The notes below the pieces were generated by a model. That model worked only from the letters and a program-made list of their open reading frames with translations, did not search any database and had not been told where the DNA came from. A stretch of DNA of 23,975 bases from JAAERC01 sp965602655. Lineage in GTDB: Bacteria > Zixibacteria > MSB-5A5 > GN15 > PGXB01. The position numbers were made by a program, and so were the translations under genes. This document shows, piece by piece, positions 7,882 to 15,400 of this stretch. The stretch covers positions 1 through 23,975 of the forward strand of contig CBFCZE010000033.1 in assembly GCA_965602655.1 (NCBI GenBank), written 5' to 3'. Position 1 is the stretch's first letter; every line of letters starts with the position of its first letter.

Positions 7882-8065
7882 GTCGAAAATGATTATTTTC
7901 ACAAACCTTTTCATATAATTTTTTATGCAAGTGATGTATATGTTGGTGAGACAACCATTTATGCGAATATGCACAAATTCAAATAGTTAATGATTTGGCA
8001 TAAATGTCACCATGTAACATTAGTAGATTTGCCTATTTGTGTCATAATTTGGAAAAAACGTTAAT

Positions 8066-8082
8066 TTTTGGATATTCCAAAA
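8066..8082. promoter_or_regulatory. Dyad TTTTGGA-N3-TCCAAAA, possible operator
   Basis: Perfect 7-base inverted arms surround a 3-base centre, in the middle of the divergent region. The symmetry suits a dimeric DNA-binding protein, but no match to a known operator is recognised, and AT-rich DNA yields such dyads by chance fairly often. Confidence 0.3.
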
Positions 8083-8140
8083 TAAAAATATTTACTCCCC
8101 CGATATTATGGCCTTCTTTACATATTTACAAAAATAGTAT

Positions 8141-8156
8141 CTGGCCCCTTGGCCAG
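8141..8156 (+). other. GC-rich hairpin in AT-rich intergenic DNA
   Basis: CTGGCC-CCTT-GGCCAG is a perfect 6-bp stem with a 4-base loop, followed on the plus strand by CCTTTT. It is the only GC-rich stem in this region. It may be a short terminator, for instance of an unseen small RNA, or an RNA stem. Confidence 0.35.
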
Positions 8157-8178
8157 CCTTTTAAAAACCTAGACCTTT

Positions 8179-8202
8179 TATCGATGTTACAGTAATCGAT
8201 AT
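8179..8202. promoter_or_regulatory. Imperfect dyad with ATCGAT arms
   Basis: TATCGATGTTAC and GTAATCGATA form a near-palindrome around one central base, with one extra base in the left arm. It lies about 100 bp upstream of the qmoC -35 box. It could be an operator; no regulator is recognised. Confidence 0.25.
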
Positions 8203-8299
8203 CAATTAATATTGGAGAAATAGCACATATATTATCCAGTATTCCATAATAATTATTAATTATTTGATATTGTTCGGTCGATCGCTGACAAAAAATGTC

Positions 8300-8328
8300 T
8301 TGACTTGATATGCTAATAAAAATATTAT
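8300..8328 (+). promoter_or_regulatory. Sigma-70-type promoter of qmoC
   Basis: TTGACT (8300-8305) and TATTAT (8323-8328) are separated by exactly 17 bases. Transcription would start near 8335, with a leader of about 57 nt. A small dyad GACA-AAAAA-TGTC (8287-8299) abuts the -35 box and could be an operator. Confidence 0.6.
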
Positions 8329-8391
8329 GAATTCCTGTGGCTTGGAACTGATAATAATAACAAGCCTTTTATTTTAATATGGGAGATTTTT

Positions 8392-9567
8392 ATGGGAAGT
8401 ATTCGTTTGGCTGAACCGGATCTTGATTTAATAAGAGAGATCAGGAAAGCCGGAGGAGATACATTAAATAAATGCTATCAATGTGCAACCTGCTCGGTAG
8501 TGTGTAATCTATCCCCGAGTGACAAACCGTTTCCGCGAAAAGAAATGTTATGGACCCAGTGGGGGCAAAAAGAAAAATTGATGAAGGATCCCGATATTTG
8601 GCTCTGCCATCAATGTAATGACTGCACGATACATTGCCCCAGAGGAGCAAGGCCGGGTGATGTTTTGGCCGCCATTCGATCGAATATCTATCGGAGTTTT
8701 GCCTTTCCATCATTTATGGGTACAGCCCTGGCCAGCCCCAGGGCCCTGCCGATATTATTACTGGTTCCGGTTTTACTTCTATTGGGCAGCATTCTATTTT
8801 TTGCACCGACCGATTTCAATGGTGACTATATATTTTTGCAGAATCCTCAAATTGATTTTAATTTCTTTTTACCGCACAGTTCGGTAGATGCTCTTTTCGT
8901 TTTTGGCAATATCCTTATTTTCATTTTTGCGGCAATTGGTTTTGCACGATTCTGGAAAGGATTAAAATCGAGCGGGGGAGAGACAAAACTTTCTTTTATT
9001 GGGGCACTTTTTAAAGTTATTCCGGTTATTCTCAGCCATTCGTCTTTTAATAAATGTGAGGTGAACAAATCCCGCGCTTTGGGTCACATGCTATTACTTT
9101 ACGGTTTCGTTGGTGCCATGATTACCACCGGAGCGGTCTTTCTGTTTATCTTTATACCTCATTATCTGGAATTACTCGGACTGGAACAATTCAGCCCGTA
9201 TTTTGCTCTGCCTATTGAATTGCCTAATCCGATTAAAATTTTAGGCGCTTTAAGTGGAATTGCCCTTGTTGTCGGCGGCGCATTACTTGTTTTTAGGCGA
9301 TGGGCTAATAGAGATAATGTCGGCGCCAATGGTTATCAGGATTATCTGTTCCTTTATATGCTTTCAATTGTCGGTTTAACCGGAATGCTATCGTGGCTTA
9401 CCCGATTATCGGGTGTTCCCATGCTGGCTTATATTAATTACTTTATCCATTTGGTGACCGTGTTTTTCCTGCTCTGGTATATGCCGTATTCCAAATTCGC
9501 TCATATGATATATCGAACATTGGCTCTGGTGTATTCCAAATCAATAGGTCGTGAAGGACGCCTTTGA
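8392..9567 (+). CDS. qmoC: QmoC-like membrane subunit (Fe-S plus cytochrome b)
   Basis: QmoC anchors the quinone-interacting membrane-bound oxidoreductase, which passes electrons between menaquinone and APS reductase. This 391-residue protein has the expected fusion. An HdrC-like N-terminus carries two [4Fe-4S] sets, C28, C31, C34, C38 and C72, C75, C78, C82 (CYQCATCSVVC and CHQCNDCTIHC). An HdrE/NarI-like heme-b membrane domain with about six spans follows from residue 110. Length and layout match QmoC. Unusually, qmoA and qmoB are not next to it and the gene is divergent from sat-aprBA rather than following aprA. An HdrC/E-type protein serving another Hdr-like complex is the main alternative. 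The start at 8392 follows GGGAG with good spacing and a strong promoter at 8300-8328. Confidence 0.85.
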   Translation: MGSIRLAEPDLDLIREIRKAGGDTLNKCYQCATCSVVCNLSPSDKPFPRKEMLWTQWGQKEKLMKDPDIWLCHQCNDCTIHCPRGARPGDVLAAIRSNIYRSFAFPSFMGTALASPRALPILLLVPVLLLLGSILFFAPTDFNGDYIFLQNPQIDFNFFLPHSSVDALFVFGNILIFIFAAIGFARFWKGLKSSGGETKLSFIGALFKVIPVILSHSSFNKCEVNKSRALGHMLLLYGFVGAMITTGAVFLFIFIPHYLELLGLEQFSPYFALPIELPNPIKILGALSGIALVVGGALLVFRRWANRDNVGANGYQDYLFLYMLSIVGLTGMLSWLTRLSGVPMLAYINYFIHLVTVFFLLWYMPYSKFAHMIYRTLALVYSKSIGREGRL

Positions 9568-9707
9568 TAATAATTATTCTATAGATATTTAGGGGAGTTC
9601 ATTTATCTTGAGCGCCTTTTATTTTAGAAATATATTTTAATCTTGACCAAACATCTAAGATATTATTTCTTTATTTATTGATATTTTGATTCAAATGTGG
9701 CTAAGGC

Positions 9708-9713
9708 AAAGGA
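9708..9713 (+). promoter_or_regulatory. Shine-Dalgarno AAAGGA deciding the transporter start
   Basis: AAAGGA ends 7 bases before the ATG at 9721. An in-frame GTG at 9697 has no such site, so 9721 is preferred. Confidence 0.7.
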
Positions 9714-9720
9714 TAATATT

Positions 9721-11046
9721 ATGAAAAATGGTTTAAATGCCTTATGGAAGGAAGAAGATTGGTGGGCGGTCTGGATCGGTTTTATAATCATTATTGCGGC
9801 ACTGCTGCATTGGGTACCTAAGGTTCCCAAAATAGCCAAATGGACCAATGATCCGATGGCGGCTTTTCAAATTACTAAAGATGGTGCGGTTGCTTCTGAG
9901 ATTTGGATTCCACTGATAATTTTGATGTTGGCACTGGCCGTGTTGACATCAATTGCCATTGCAGTTTTGAAAACCGAAAAAATGGGCAAGTATATTCTCG
10001 GATTTCTGGGAGTTTTTATTCTCGCAACCGTTTCATATTGGATTGCCAACCAGATGAATATAAAATACTGGGGGCTCAGTTATGCAATGTGGGCGCTTCT
10101 GGTCGGTTTGTTAATCAGTAATACCGTGGGAACACCGGGGTGGCTGAAAGCAGGTGCCAAGACGGAACTTTTTATAAAAATCGGTCTGGTTTTGATGGGT
10201 GCCGAGATTTTATTTAAAAAAATTCTGTCACTTGGCGCCCCCGGATTGATGGTGGCCTGGATCGTTACTCCTATCGTCATAATATTTATGTTCCTTTTTG
10301 CCGTTCGATTTCTAAAGATGAAAAATAAATCGCTGGCGATTATAATTGCGGCCGCTACATCAGTATGTGGAGTATCGGCGGCTATTGCGGCGGCGGCGGC
10401 CAGTTGCGCCAAAAAAGAAGATTTGACTCTGGCGGTTGGAATGACGTTGATATTTACGGTATTGATGATGTTCTTTATGCCGCTTGCCATACAGTTCGTC
10501 GGGATGAATGACATTCTCGGTGCCGCCTGGATGGGGGGAACTATCGATTCGACCGGTGCTGTGGTTGCGGCCGGATCGATGCTTGGCCCTGATGCCGAAA
10601 AAGTCGCCGCGGTGGTTAAGATGATTCAGAATGTTCTTATCGGTCTGATGGCATTTTTTGTAGCCATATACTGGGTAACCAAAGTTGACTGCGATCCCGA
10701 TCATAAGCCCAATCTAATGGAGATCTGGTACCGCTTTCCAAAATTTGTTATCGGTTTTGTAGGAGCCTCGCTTTTGTTTTCATTTGTCGTCGTTCCCGCG
10801 ATGCAGGGGGATTTTAAAATAGTCGAGGCGACATTTATCAATCCAATAACCAAAACTCTGCGAGGATGGTTCTTCTGTCTGGCTTTTGCTTCGATAGGTC
10901 TGGAATCTAATTTTAAGGATCTGGCCAGCCGTATGGAGGGCGGCAAACCGATGATTCTTTATGTTATTGGTCAGTCGTTTAATCTTATATTAACCTTGTT
11001 TGTGGCCTGGCTCGCCTTTATGGTGATATTTCCAAATGTGGTATAA
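9721..11046 (+). CDS. YeiH-type putative sulfate exporter family transporter
   Basis: This is a 441-residue integral membrane protein with about 10-11 hydrophobic spans. The stretch AAATSVCGVSAAIAAAAASC, followed by KKEDLTLAVGMTLIFTV, and the later IDSTGAVVAAG segment are characteristic of the YeiH/COG2855 family (Cons_hypoth698), often named a putative sulfate exporter; transport has not been shown for most members. It is longer than E. coli YeiH (about 350), with extra material after residue 30 and around 230-260, as I recall for homologues near sulfate-reduction genes. It is 153 bp after qmoC, and the small membrane protein starts within its last codons. A sulfur-anion transporter (sulfate, sulfite or a related species) for the sulfate-reduction pathway is a reasonable inference; direction of transport is unknown. 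Confidence 0.85.
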   Translation: MKNGLNALWKEEDWWAVWIGFIIIIAALLHWVPKVPKIAKWTNDPMAAFQITKDGAVASEIWIPLIILMLALAVLTSIAIAVLKTEKMGKYILGFLGVFILATVSYWIANQMNIKYWGLSYAMWALLVGLLISNTVGTPGWLKAGAKTELFIKIGLVLMGAEILFKKILSLGAPGLMVAWIVTPIVIIFMFLFAVRFLKMKNKSLAIIIAAATSVCGVSAAIAAAAASCAKKEDLTLAVGMTLIFTVLMMFFMPLAIQFVGMNDILGAAWMGGTIDSTGAVVAAGSMLGPDAEKVAAVVKMIQNVLIGLMAFFVAIYWVTKVDCDPDHKPNLMEIWYRFPKFVIGFVGASLLFSFVVVPAMQGDFKIVEATFINPITKTLRGWFFCLAFASIGLESNFKDLASRMEGGKPMILYVIGQSFNLILTLFVAWLAFMVIFPNVV

Positions 11047-11317
11047 GAGTGAAAATGGCCGACAGGCTGATTACAAATCAGCCACTATAACCCGCTGGCT
11101 GAAATTTGTTGTCGGGATATTTATTTTGGCAGGAATGATCTGTTTTTTTAGTTCCGGCTATGCACCGCCGGGAGTTTTTGGCAAAGTGTTACGGCACAAT
11201 CAGGAATATAAAATCGATGCTTCTCCGTTCTTCTATGGCGATGTCGAAAATATGGCTGAGTATGAAGAGGGTGTCAGGTTAATGCGTGAACGAGCGAAAT
11301 ATTTAATAGAGCGGTAG
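11036..11317 (+). CDS. Small single-span membrane protein coupled to the transporter
   Basis: This is a 93-residue protein of unknown function. One hydrophobic span lies at about residues 19-40 (WLKFVVGIFILAGMICFF), after a short basic N-terminus. The C-terminal half is soluble and charged, with a PPGVFGKVLRHNQEYKIDAS segment and a helical, Arg/Glu-rich end. By the positive-inside rule the N-terminus would be cytoplasmic and the C-terminal half outside. The ATG at 11036 lies 11 bases inside the transporter gene, in another frame, so translation is probably coupled. The tight overlap suggests an accessory subunit of the YeiH-type transporter. I recognise no family, so function is not assigned. 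Codon usage and the clean reading frame support it being real. Confidence 0.75.
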   Translation: MWYKSENGRQADYKSATITRWLKFVVGIFILAGMICFFSSGYAPPGVFGKVLRHNQEYKIDASPFFYGDVENMAEYEEGVRLMRERAKYLIER

Positions 11318-11320
11318 TGA

Positions 11321-12199
11321 ATGGAAATCGGAAATCAATCGGAAATCGGGAAAATCGAGAGGATACTGATAAAGCATCCCAAGGATGCTTTCATCTCCCA
11401 GGACAATATTGATAATCAGTGGAGCGAACTTGGTTATGGCTCGGCACCGGTATACAATGAGGCTCTTGAGGAATATGAATATTTTGTCAGTCTGCTGAGA
11501 AGCGAAATTAATGATATTATGTTTCTCCCTCAAAACGATAAAACCGGTATTGATTCTGTCTACGTTCGCGATTCATCGATTGTTACTCCTCAGGGAATGA
11601 TTCTCTGCAATATGGGCAAAGAGGTTCGCAGAGGAGAGGCTTTGGCTGTTGAGGAATATCTAAAAAATGCGCAAATTCCGATTCTCGGCTCGATAAGCGG
11701 TGACGGAAAAACCGAGGGAGGCGATTTAATCTGGCTTGATGATAAAACATTGGCTGTCGGGCGCGGCTATCGAACCAACGATGAAGGTATCAGACAACTT
11801 AAAGAGCTTACCGCTGATTTTATTGATGAAATAATTACCGTCCATTTACCACACTGGCAGGGGCAGGACGATGTTTTTCACTTGATGTCGATAATCAGTC
11901 CGATCGATACCAATCTGGCGCTGGTCTATTCCCGACTGATGCCGGTGTCGTTTCGGGAAATGTTAATTGAACGGGGGATAAGACTACTTGACGTGCCCGA
12001 TTCCGAATTCAATAGTATGGCCTGTAATGTTCTGGCCATTGCACCGCGAAAATGTATCATACTTGAGGGAAACAACCGCACCAAACAGATGCTTGAAGAT
12101 GAAGGCGTGGAAGTTTTGACCTTTAAAGGTAATGAGATATCCCGCAAAGGAGCTGGCGGCCCGACCTGCCTGACCCGCCCGCTTCTGCGAATCGGTTGA
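11321..12199 (+). CDS. Amidinotransferase / arginine-deiminase family enzyme (DDAH-like)
   Basis: This 292-residue soluble enzyme belongs to the guanidino-group-modifying pentein family. The catalytic set is visible: EGGD (132-135), His187 in DDVFHLMS and Cys283 near the C-terminus in GGPTCLTRPLL; D84 in YVRDSS fits the substrate-binding Asp of the family. Members include dimethylarginine dimethylaminohydrolase, arginine deiminase, glycine amidinotransferase and agmatine-type enzymes. The size (about 290) favours a DDAH-like or unassigned amidinohydrolase rather than full-length arginine deiminase (about 410). It begins 3 bp after the small membrane protein gene and so may ride on the qmoC/transporter transcript, but no metabolic tie to sulfate reduction is evident. 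Its stop codon abuts the hemB stop on the other strand with no bases between. Confidence 0.8.
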   Translation: MEIGNQSEIGKIERILIKHPKDAFISQDNIDNQWSELGYGSAPVYNEALEEYEYFVSLLRSEINDIMFLPQNDKTGIDSVYVRDSSIVTPQGMILCNMGKEVRRGEALAVEEYLKNAQIPILGSISGDGKTEGGDLIWLDDKTLAVGRGYRTNDEGIRQLKELTADFIDEIITVHLPHWQGQDDVFHLMSIISPIDTNLALVYSRLMPVSFREMLIERGIRLLDVPDSEFNSMACNVLAIAPRKCIILEGNNRTKQMLEDEGVEVLTFKGNEISRKGAGGPTCLTRPLLRIG

Positions 12200-13171
12200 T
12201 TACTTGAGCCAGTCAACGACTTCCGGGGCATGATAAGAAATTATTATATCAGCTCCGGCGCGTTTGATAGATGTCAATATTTCCAGAGTCAATTGTTTTT
12301 CATCGACAAGGTTTTCCCGACCTGCTAGCTTTACCATCGAATATTCACCACTGACATTATAAGCGGCGACAGGAACATCGAATTCCGCTTTGGCTCTGGC
12401 GATAATATCAAGATATGACAAGGCCGGTTTGACCATCACAATATCGGCGCCCTCATCTATATCCAGACTTATCTCCTTGAGCGCCTCGGTCGCATTGGGG
12501 GGATCCATCTGATAAGTTCTTCTGTCGCCAAATTGCGGAGCCGAATCAACTGCCTCGCGGAAAGGACCATAAAAAGCCGAGCAGTATTTTGCTGAATAAG
12601 CCATAATTGGGATATTCTCAAACATTTCATTGTCAAGCGCTTCGCGGATGGCGCCAACCCTTCCGTCCATCATATCCGATGGCGCTACCATATCGACCCC
12701 GGCGCGGGCATGGCTGACCGCCTGTTTGGCCAAAATTTCAATAGTGGCGTCATTGTCAACATCGTTGTTTTTTATGATACCGCAGTGCCCGTGATCAGTG
12801 TATTCGCAGAGACAAACATCGGTGATTACGATTATATCAGAATTGAGCGACTTAATTTTCTGTACTGCCTTTTGAATAATACCGTCATCTTTAAGTGAGG
12901 CCGAGCCGGTTTCATCTTTGTTTGAGGGTGTACCGAATAATAGTACAGCCGGAATGCCAAGTTTATAGACACGATCCGCCTCTTCGGCGATATTTTTCAA
13001 CGGGAAATTATTAATGCCCGGCATAGATTTAATGGGTTCTACCGAATCAATTATCTCGTTGACAAACAATGGATAGATAAAATCGGAAGGATGTAGTTTT
13101 GTTTCCTGGACGAGCTTACGCATCGCCTCACTTTTTCTTAATCTTCTCGGTCTGAAATCGGGAAAACTCAT
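12200..13171 (-). CDS. hemB: Porphobilinogen synthase (delta-aminolevulinic acid dehydratase)
   Basis: HemB condenses two 5-aminolevulinate molecules to porphobilinogen. This 323-residue protein has the two active-site lysines that form Schiff bases, K195 (YSAKYCSAFYGPFREA) and K248 (MVKPALSYLD). The zinc-site cysteines C120, C122 and C130 (DVCLCEYTDHGHC) show it is of the zinc-dependent type. The length is normal. GGGAGG lies just upstream of the ATG, which overlaps the cobA-hemD stop in an ATGA arrangement, so the two are probably translated together. It is the last gene of the hem/siroheme run that follows dsrMKJOP, and converges without spacing on the amidinotransferase gene. In a sulfate reducer the product feeds both siroheme for DsrAB and heme for DsrM, DsrJ and QmoC. 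Confidence 0.96.
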   Translation of the reverse strand: MSFPDFRPRRLRKSEAMRKLVQETKLHPSDFIYPLFVNEIIDSVEPIKSMPGINNFPLKNIAEEADRVYKLGIPAVLLFGTPSNKDETGSASLKDDGIIQKAVQKIKSLNSDIIVITDVCLCEYTDHGHCGIIKNNDVDNDATIEILAKQAVSHARAGVDMVAPSDMMDGRVGAIREALDNEMFENIPIMAYSAKYCSAFYGPFREAVDSAPQFGDRRTYQMDPPNATEALKEISLDIDEGADIVMVKPALSYLDIIARAKAEFDVPVAAYNVSGEYSMVKLAGRENLVDEKQLTLEILTSIKRAGADIIISYHAPEVVDWLK

Positions 13172-14736
13172 TTCGACCTCCCGTTTTTATTTTGACTTAT
13201 ATTTTTCACCAATTGATTTATCAAAGCCGTCATATTATGCGGGTTTGCTTCCACCGTTACTTTAATATCGGCCTCTTCCAGAATTTTTGATGTCGACGGG
13301 CCAATCGAATAAATCTCCGTATTTGAAATTAGGGTTTTAACTTCATCTTTTGAAAGATTTTCAAAAAGTCCTTTCACCGTTGATCCGCTTGAAAAAATAA
13401 TAACATCCGGCAAATATTCAAACAGTTTTTCTTTAAGTCCGCCTGACCATTCCGGGAAATATGTGTTATAAACCGTCAGCGGAATTACATTGGCCCCGGC
13501 CCCGGCCAATGCTTTTTCAATTGAATCGGCCGCCAGGACACCGCGAACACGAACAATTATGGAATTCTCCAGATCAATCTTTTCTTTCATCTCTTGCCCG
13601 AGGGCAACGGCTGTTGATTTTTTTGGAATAAAATCAGCCTTTAATCCGAACTTTTGCAAATCACCGGCAGTAGCTTTGCCAATAGCGGCAATTTTATAAT
13701 TACCAAGACGTCTTATATCCCCGGATTGTTCCAGAAACTGCTTCATAAAAAATCGTACGCCGGTTTCACTGGTAAAGATGAGCCATTTATTATCTGATTT
13801 TATTTTGTCAAATGAGTTCCAGCCTTTGGGATCGACATACTCCTCGACCTCAATTGTCGGGTAGGGTAGAACTTCGGCTCCCAGCTCTCTAAGGTTTTCA
13901 TATATTTTTTGAGCCGGAGTCGCCGCGCGGGTCACCATGACTCTGGTACCCATCAAAGGTTTCCCTTTAAACCATTCCATCCACGGCTGAATCTTTATTA
14001 CCTCACCAATAATAAACAGCGCCGGAGGCTTGATACATTTTTCTTTGACCTTTATGGGTAACTTGGACAGATTCGATGCGACATATTTCTGCGTTGGAAA
14101 TGTACCACGTTCAATTATGGCGGCCGGAGTATCAGGCGACATTCCGGAACTGATTAATTTGCCGACAATATTTTTTATCTCGCCGACACCCATATAAATT
14201 ATGATGGTACCACCTTTCGCTTTTCCGATCCACTCCCATGGTACAGTCGAATACTCTTTTTCTCGTGCTTTATGGCCAGTAACGAACAACACAAATGAGG
14301 CCAGATTACGGTCGGTGCAGGGGATACCGCTGTAAGCCGGAACCGCAACTCCGGCGGTAACACCGGGAATTATTTCAAAATCGATATTATGTTGACGAAG
14401 AAATTTTGCTTCCTCTCCGCCGCGGCCAAATATAAGCGGATCACTGCCTTTCAAACGGACAACAGATTTATTTTCTCCGGCCAAATTTATCATAAGTTGA
14501 TTTATTTCATCCTGTGAACAGCATTGTCGCCCCGCTTTTTTCCCGACATAATGCCTCTCTATATGGGAAGATAGAGCAACTATCAGCTCCGAAGGTACGA
14601 GATTATCATAAATGACGGCGTCACAACTCTTCAGCGCGAGCATCCCCTTAACTGTGATAAGTCCGGGATCACCGGGTCCCGCGCCGACAAGATATACAAA
14701 ACCCATTTTTGAGTTATATTTTTTCGTTTCCGCCAT
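13168..14736 (-). CDS. cobA-hemD: Uroporphyrinogen-III C-methyltransferase / uroporphyrinogen-III synthase fusion
   Basis: This is a bifunctional protein of about 522 residues. The N-terminal SUMT domain (about residues 10-250) has GFVYLVGAGPGDPGLIT at its start and VVRLKGSDPLIFGRGGEEA, the S-adenosylmethionine and precorrin-binding signature. The C-terminal domain (about 260-515) begins at MGTRVMVTRAATPAQKIYE and resembles HemD, which cyclises hydroxymethylbilane. The fused enzyme therefore makes uroporphyrinogen III and methylates it to precorrin-2. Such fusions are common in Gram-positive and deep-branching bacteria and in sulfate reducers. The start is unsure: ATG at 14736, ATG at 14706 (closest to the family start) and TTG at 14751 (overlapping the sirC stop) are all in frame, and none has a clear ribosome binding site. 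It overlaps hemB by 4 bases. Confidence 0.93.
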   Translation of the reverse strand: MAETKKYNSKMGFVYLVGAGPGDPGLITVKGMLALKSCDAVIYDNLVPSELIVALSSHIERHYVGKKAGRQCCSQDEINQLMINLAGENKSVVRLKGSDPLIFGRGGEEAKFLRQHNIDFEIIPGVTAGVAVPAYSGIPCTDRNLASFVLFVTGHKAREKEYSTVPWEWIGKAKGGTIIIYMGVGEIKNIVGKLISSGMSPDTPAAIIERGTFPTQKYVASNLSKLPIKVKEKCIKPPALFIIGEVIKIQPWMEWFKGKPLMGTRVMVTRAATPAQKIYENLRELGAEVLPYPTIEVEEYVDPKGWNSFDKIKSDNKWLIFTSETGVRFFMKQFLEQSGDIRRLGNYKIAAIGKATAGDLQKFGLKADFIPKKSTAVALGQEMKEKIDLENSIIVRVRGVLAADSIEKALAGAGANVIPLTVYNTYFPEWSGGLKEKLFEYLPDVIIFSSGSTVKGLFENLSKDEVKTLISNTEIYSIGPSTSKILEEADIKVTVEANPHNMTALINQLVKNISQNKNGRSK

Positions 14737-14747
14737 GATTAAAGATA

Positions 14748-15386
14748 TCAATTTTCAAGCATTTTATCCAGTTCGGAATCGATTTCCTCGTTGGATAAAT
14801 CCTTGAGCAGTTTTTTCCAATCGGCGCTGACAAATCGCTCGAAACAGTTGGCTTTTTCCTCGGGATTACCTTTCCAGCGTTTATGAACCTTTTTCCGAAA
14901 TCCGGTTGCGTAATTTGCGATTTTATTCCAATGCGGGGGAAAGATATCTTCCAGAATCATTCTCAGTTGCCCGGAAAGAAACGGCGCTTTTCCGTCAGAT
15001 AAAACTGAAATGGTCAAACAGTCCCGCAGAATCGTAGCGGGGAAAATAAAATCGCACAGGCTGGGACTGTCGACAACATTAATCGGTATCCCCGTCTTAT
15101 TACAGTCCTCTGCGACTGTTTTGTTGACATCGGCACTATCGCTGGCGGCAATAACCAGGCCGTATTTTGATGCCTCACCAACAATATATTCTCGTTTTTC
15201 CAGCTTAAGAAGTTTTCGTTCGAAATAGTACTCTATTTTATCAGTCGGTTTGGGAGCGATAACGGTCATTTGGGAATCATAATCAAGCATCGTTTCAATT
15301 TTACGAAGAGCCACATTTCCGCCGCCAACTATAAGGCATGTTTTTTTCTTTAATGACAAGCCGATTGGCAAATATTCATTTGGCAT
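14748..15386 (-). CDS. Precorrin-2 dehydrogenase / sirohydrochlorin ferrochelatase-like (siroheme synthase N-domain)
   Basis: This 212-residue protein is of the Met8p/CysG-N/SirC type, which oxidises precorrin-2 to sirohydrochlorin with NAD and in some members also inserts iron. The NAD-binding TCLIVGGGNVALRKIE starts at about residue 16, and SDSADVNKTVAEDC and VVDSPSLCDFIFPA (about 118-131) are the conserved substrate-cleft segments. The helical C-terminal part (about 145-212) is normal for the family. GGGAG lies upstream of the start at 15386, 14 bp after hemA. Together with the next gene (cobA-hemD) it completes the route to siroheme, the prosthetic group of dissimilatory sulfite reductase. 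Whether it is also the iron chelatase cannot be told from sequence alone. Confidence 0.9.
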   Translation of the reverse strand: MPNEYLPIGLSLKKKTCLIVGGGNVALRKIETMLDYDSQMTVIAPKPTDKIEYYFERKLLKLEKREYIVGEASKYGLVIAASDSADVNKTVAEDCNKTGIPINVVDSPSLCDFIFPATILRDCLTISVLSDGKAPFLSGQLRMILEDIFPPHWNKIANYATGFRKKVHKRWKGNPEEKANCFERFVSADWKKLLKDLSNEEIDSELDKMLEN

Positions 15387-15400
15387 ATTTTATCTCCCGG

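Larger units (their letters stand above)
7747..8391. other. Divergent sat/qmoC intergenic control region, 645 bp
   Basis: This is the only gap above 300 bp in the window. It is strongly AT-rich and codes for nothing I can support. On the sat side it holds three TTGTGAAAA copies in one orientation (+ strand TCACAA at 7799, 7866 and 7899), the first completing a perfect palindrome. Further right are an imperfect dyad TTATGC-N6-GCACAA (7959-7976), a dyad TTTTGGA-TAT-TCCAAAA (8066-8082), a GC-rich hairpin (8141-8156), an imperfect dyad around 8179-8202 and the qmoC promoter (8300-8328). The distance between the two promoters, over 400 bp, leaves room for a small RNA, but I see no direct proof of one. 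Confidence 0.6.

Noticed and set aside
8004..8195. 63-codon open frame on the plus strand in the sat/qmoC gap
   Set aside because: It has no ribosome binding site, its composition follows the AT-rich background and its product resembles no protein I recognise; the frame crosses several dyads and the hairpin.
10080..10514. 144-codon antisense frame within the transporter gene
   Set aside because: The sense frame codes for a clear membrane protein; the antisense frame is a by-product of its Ala/Gly-rich codons.
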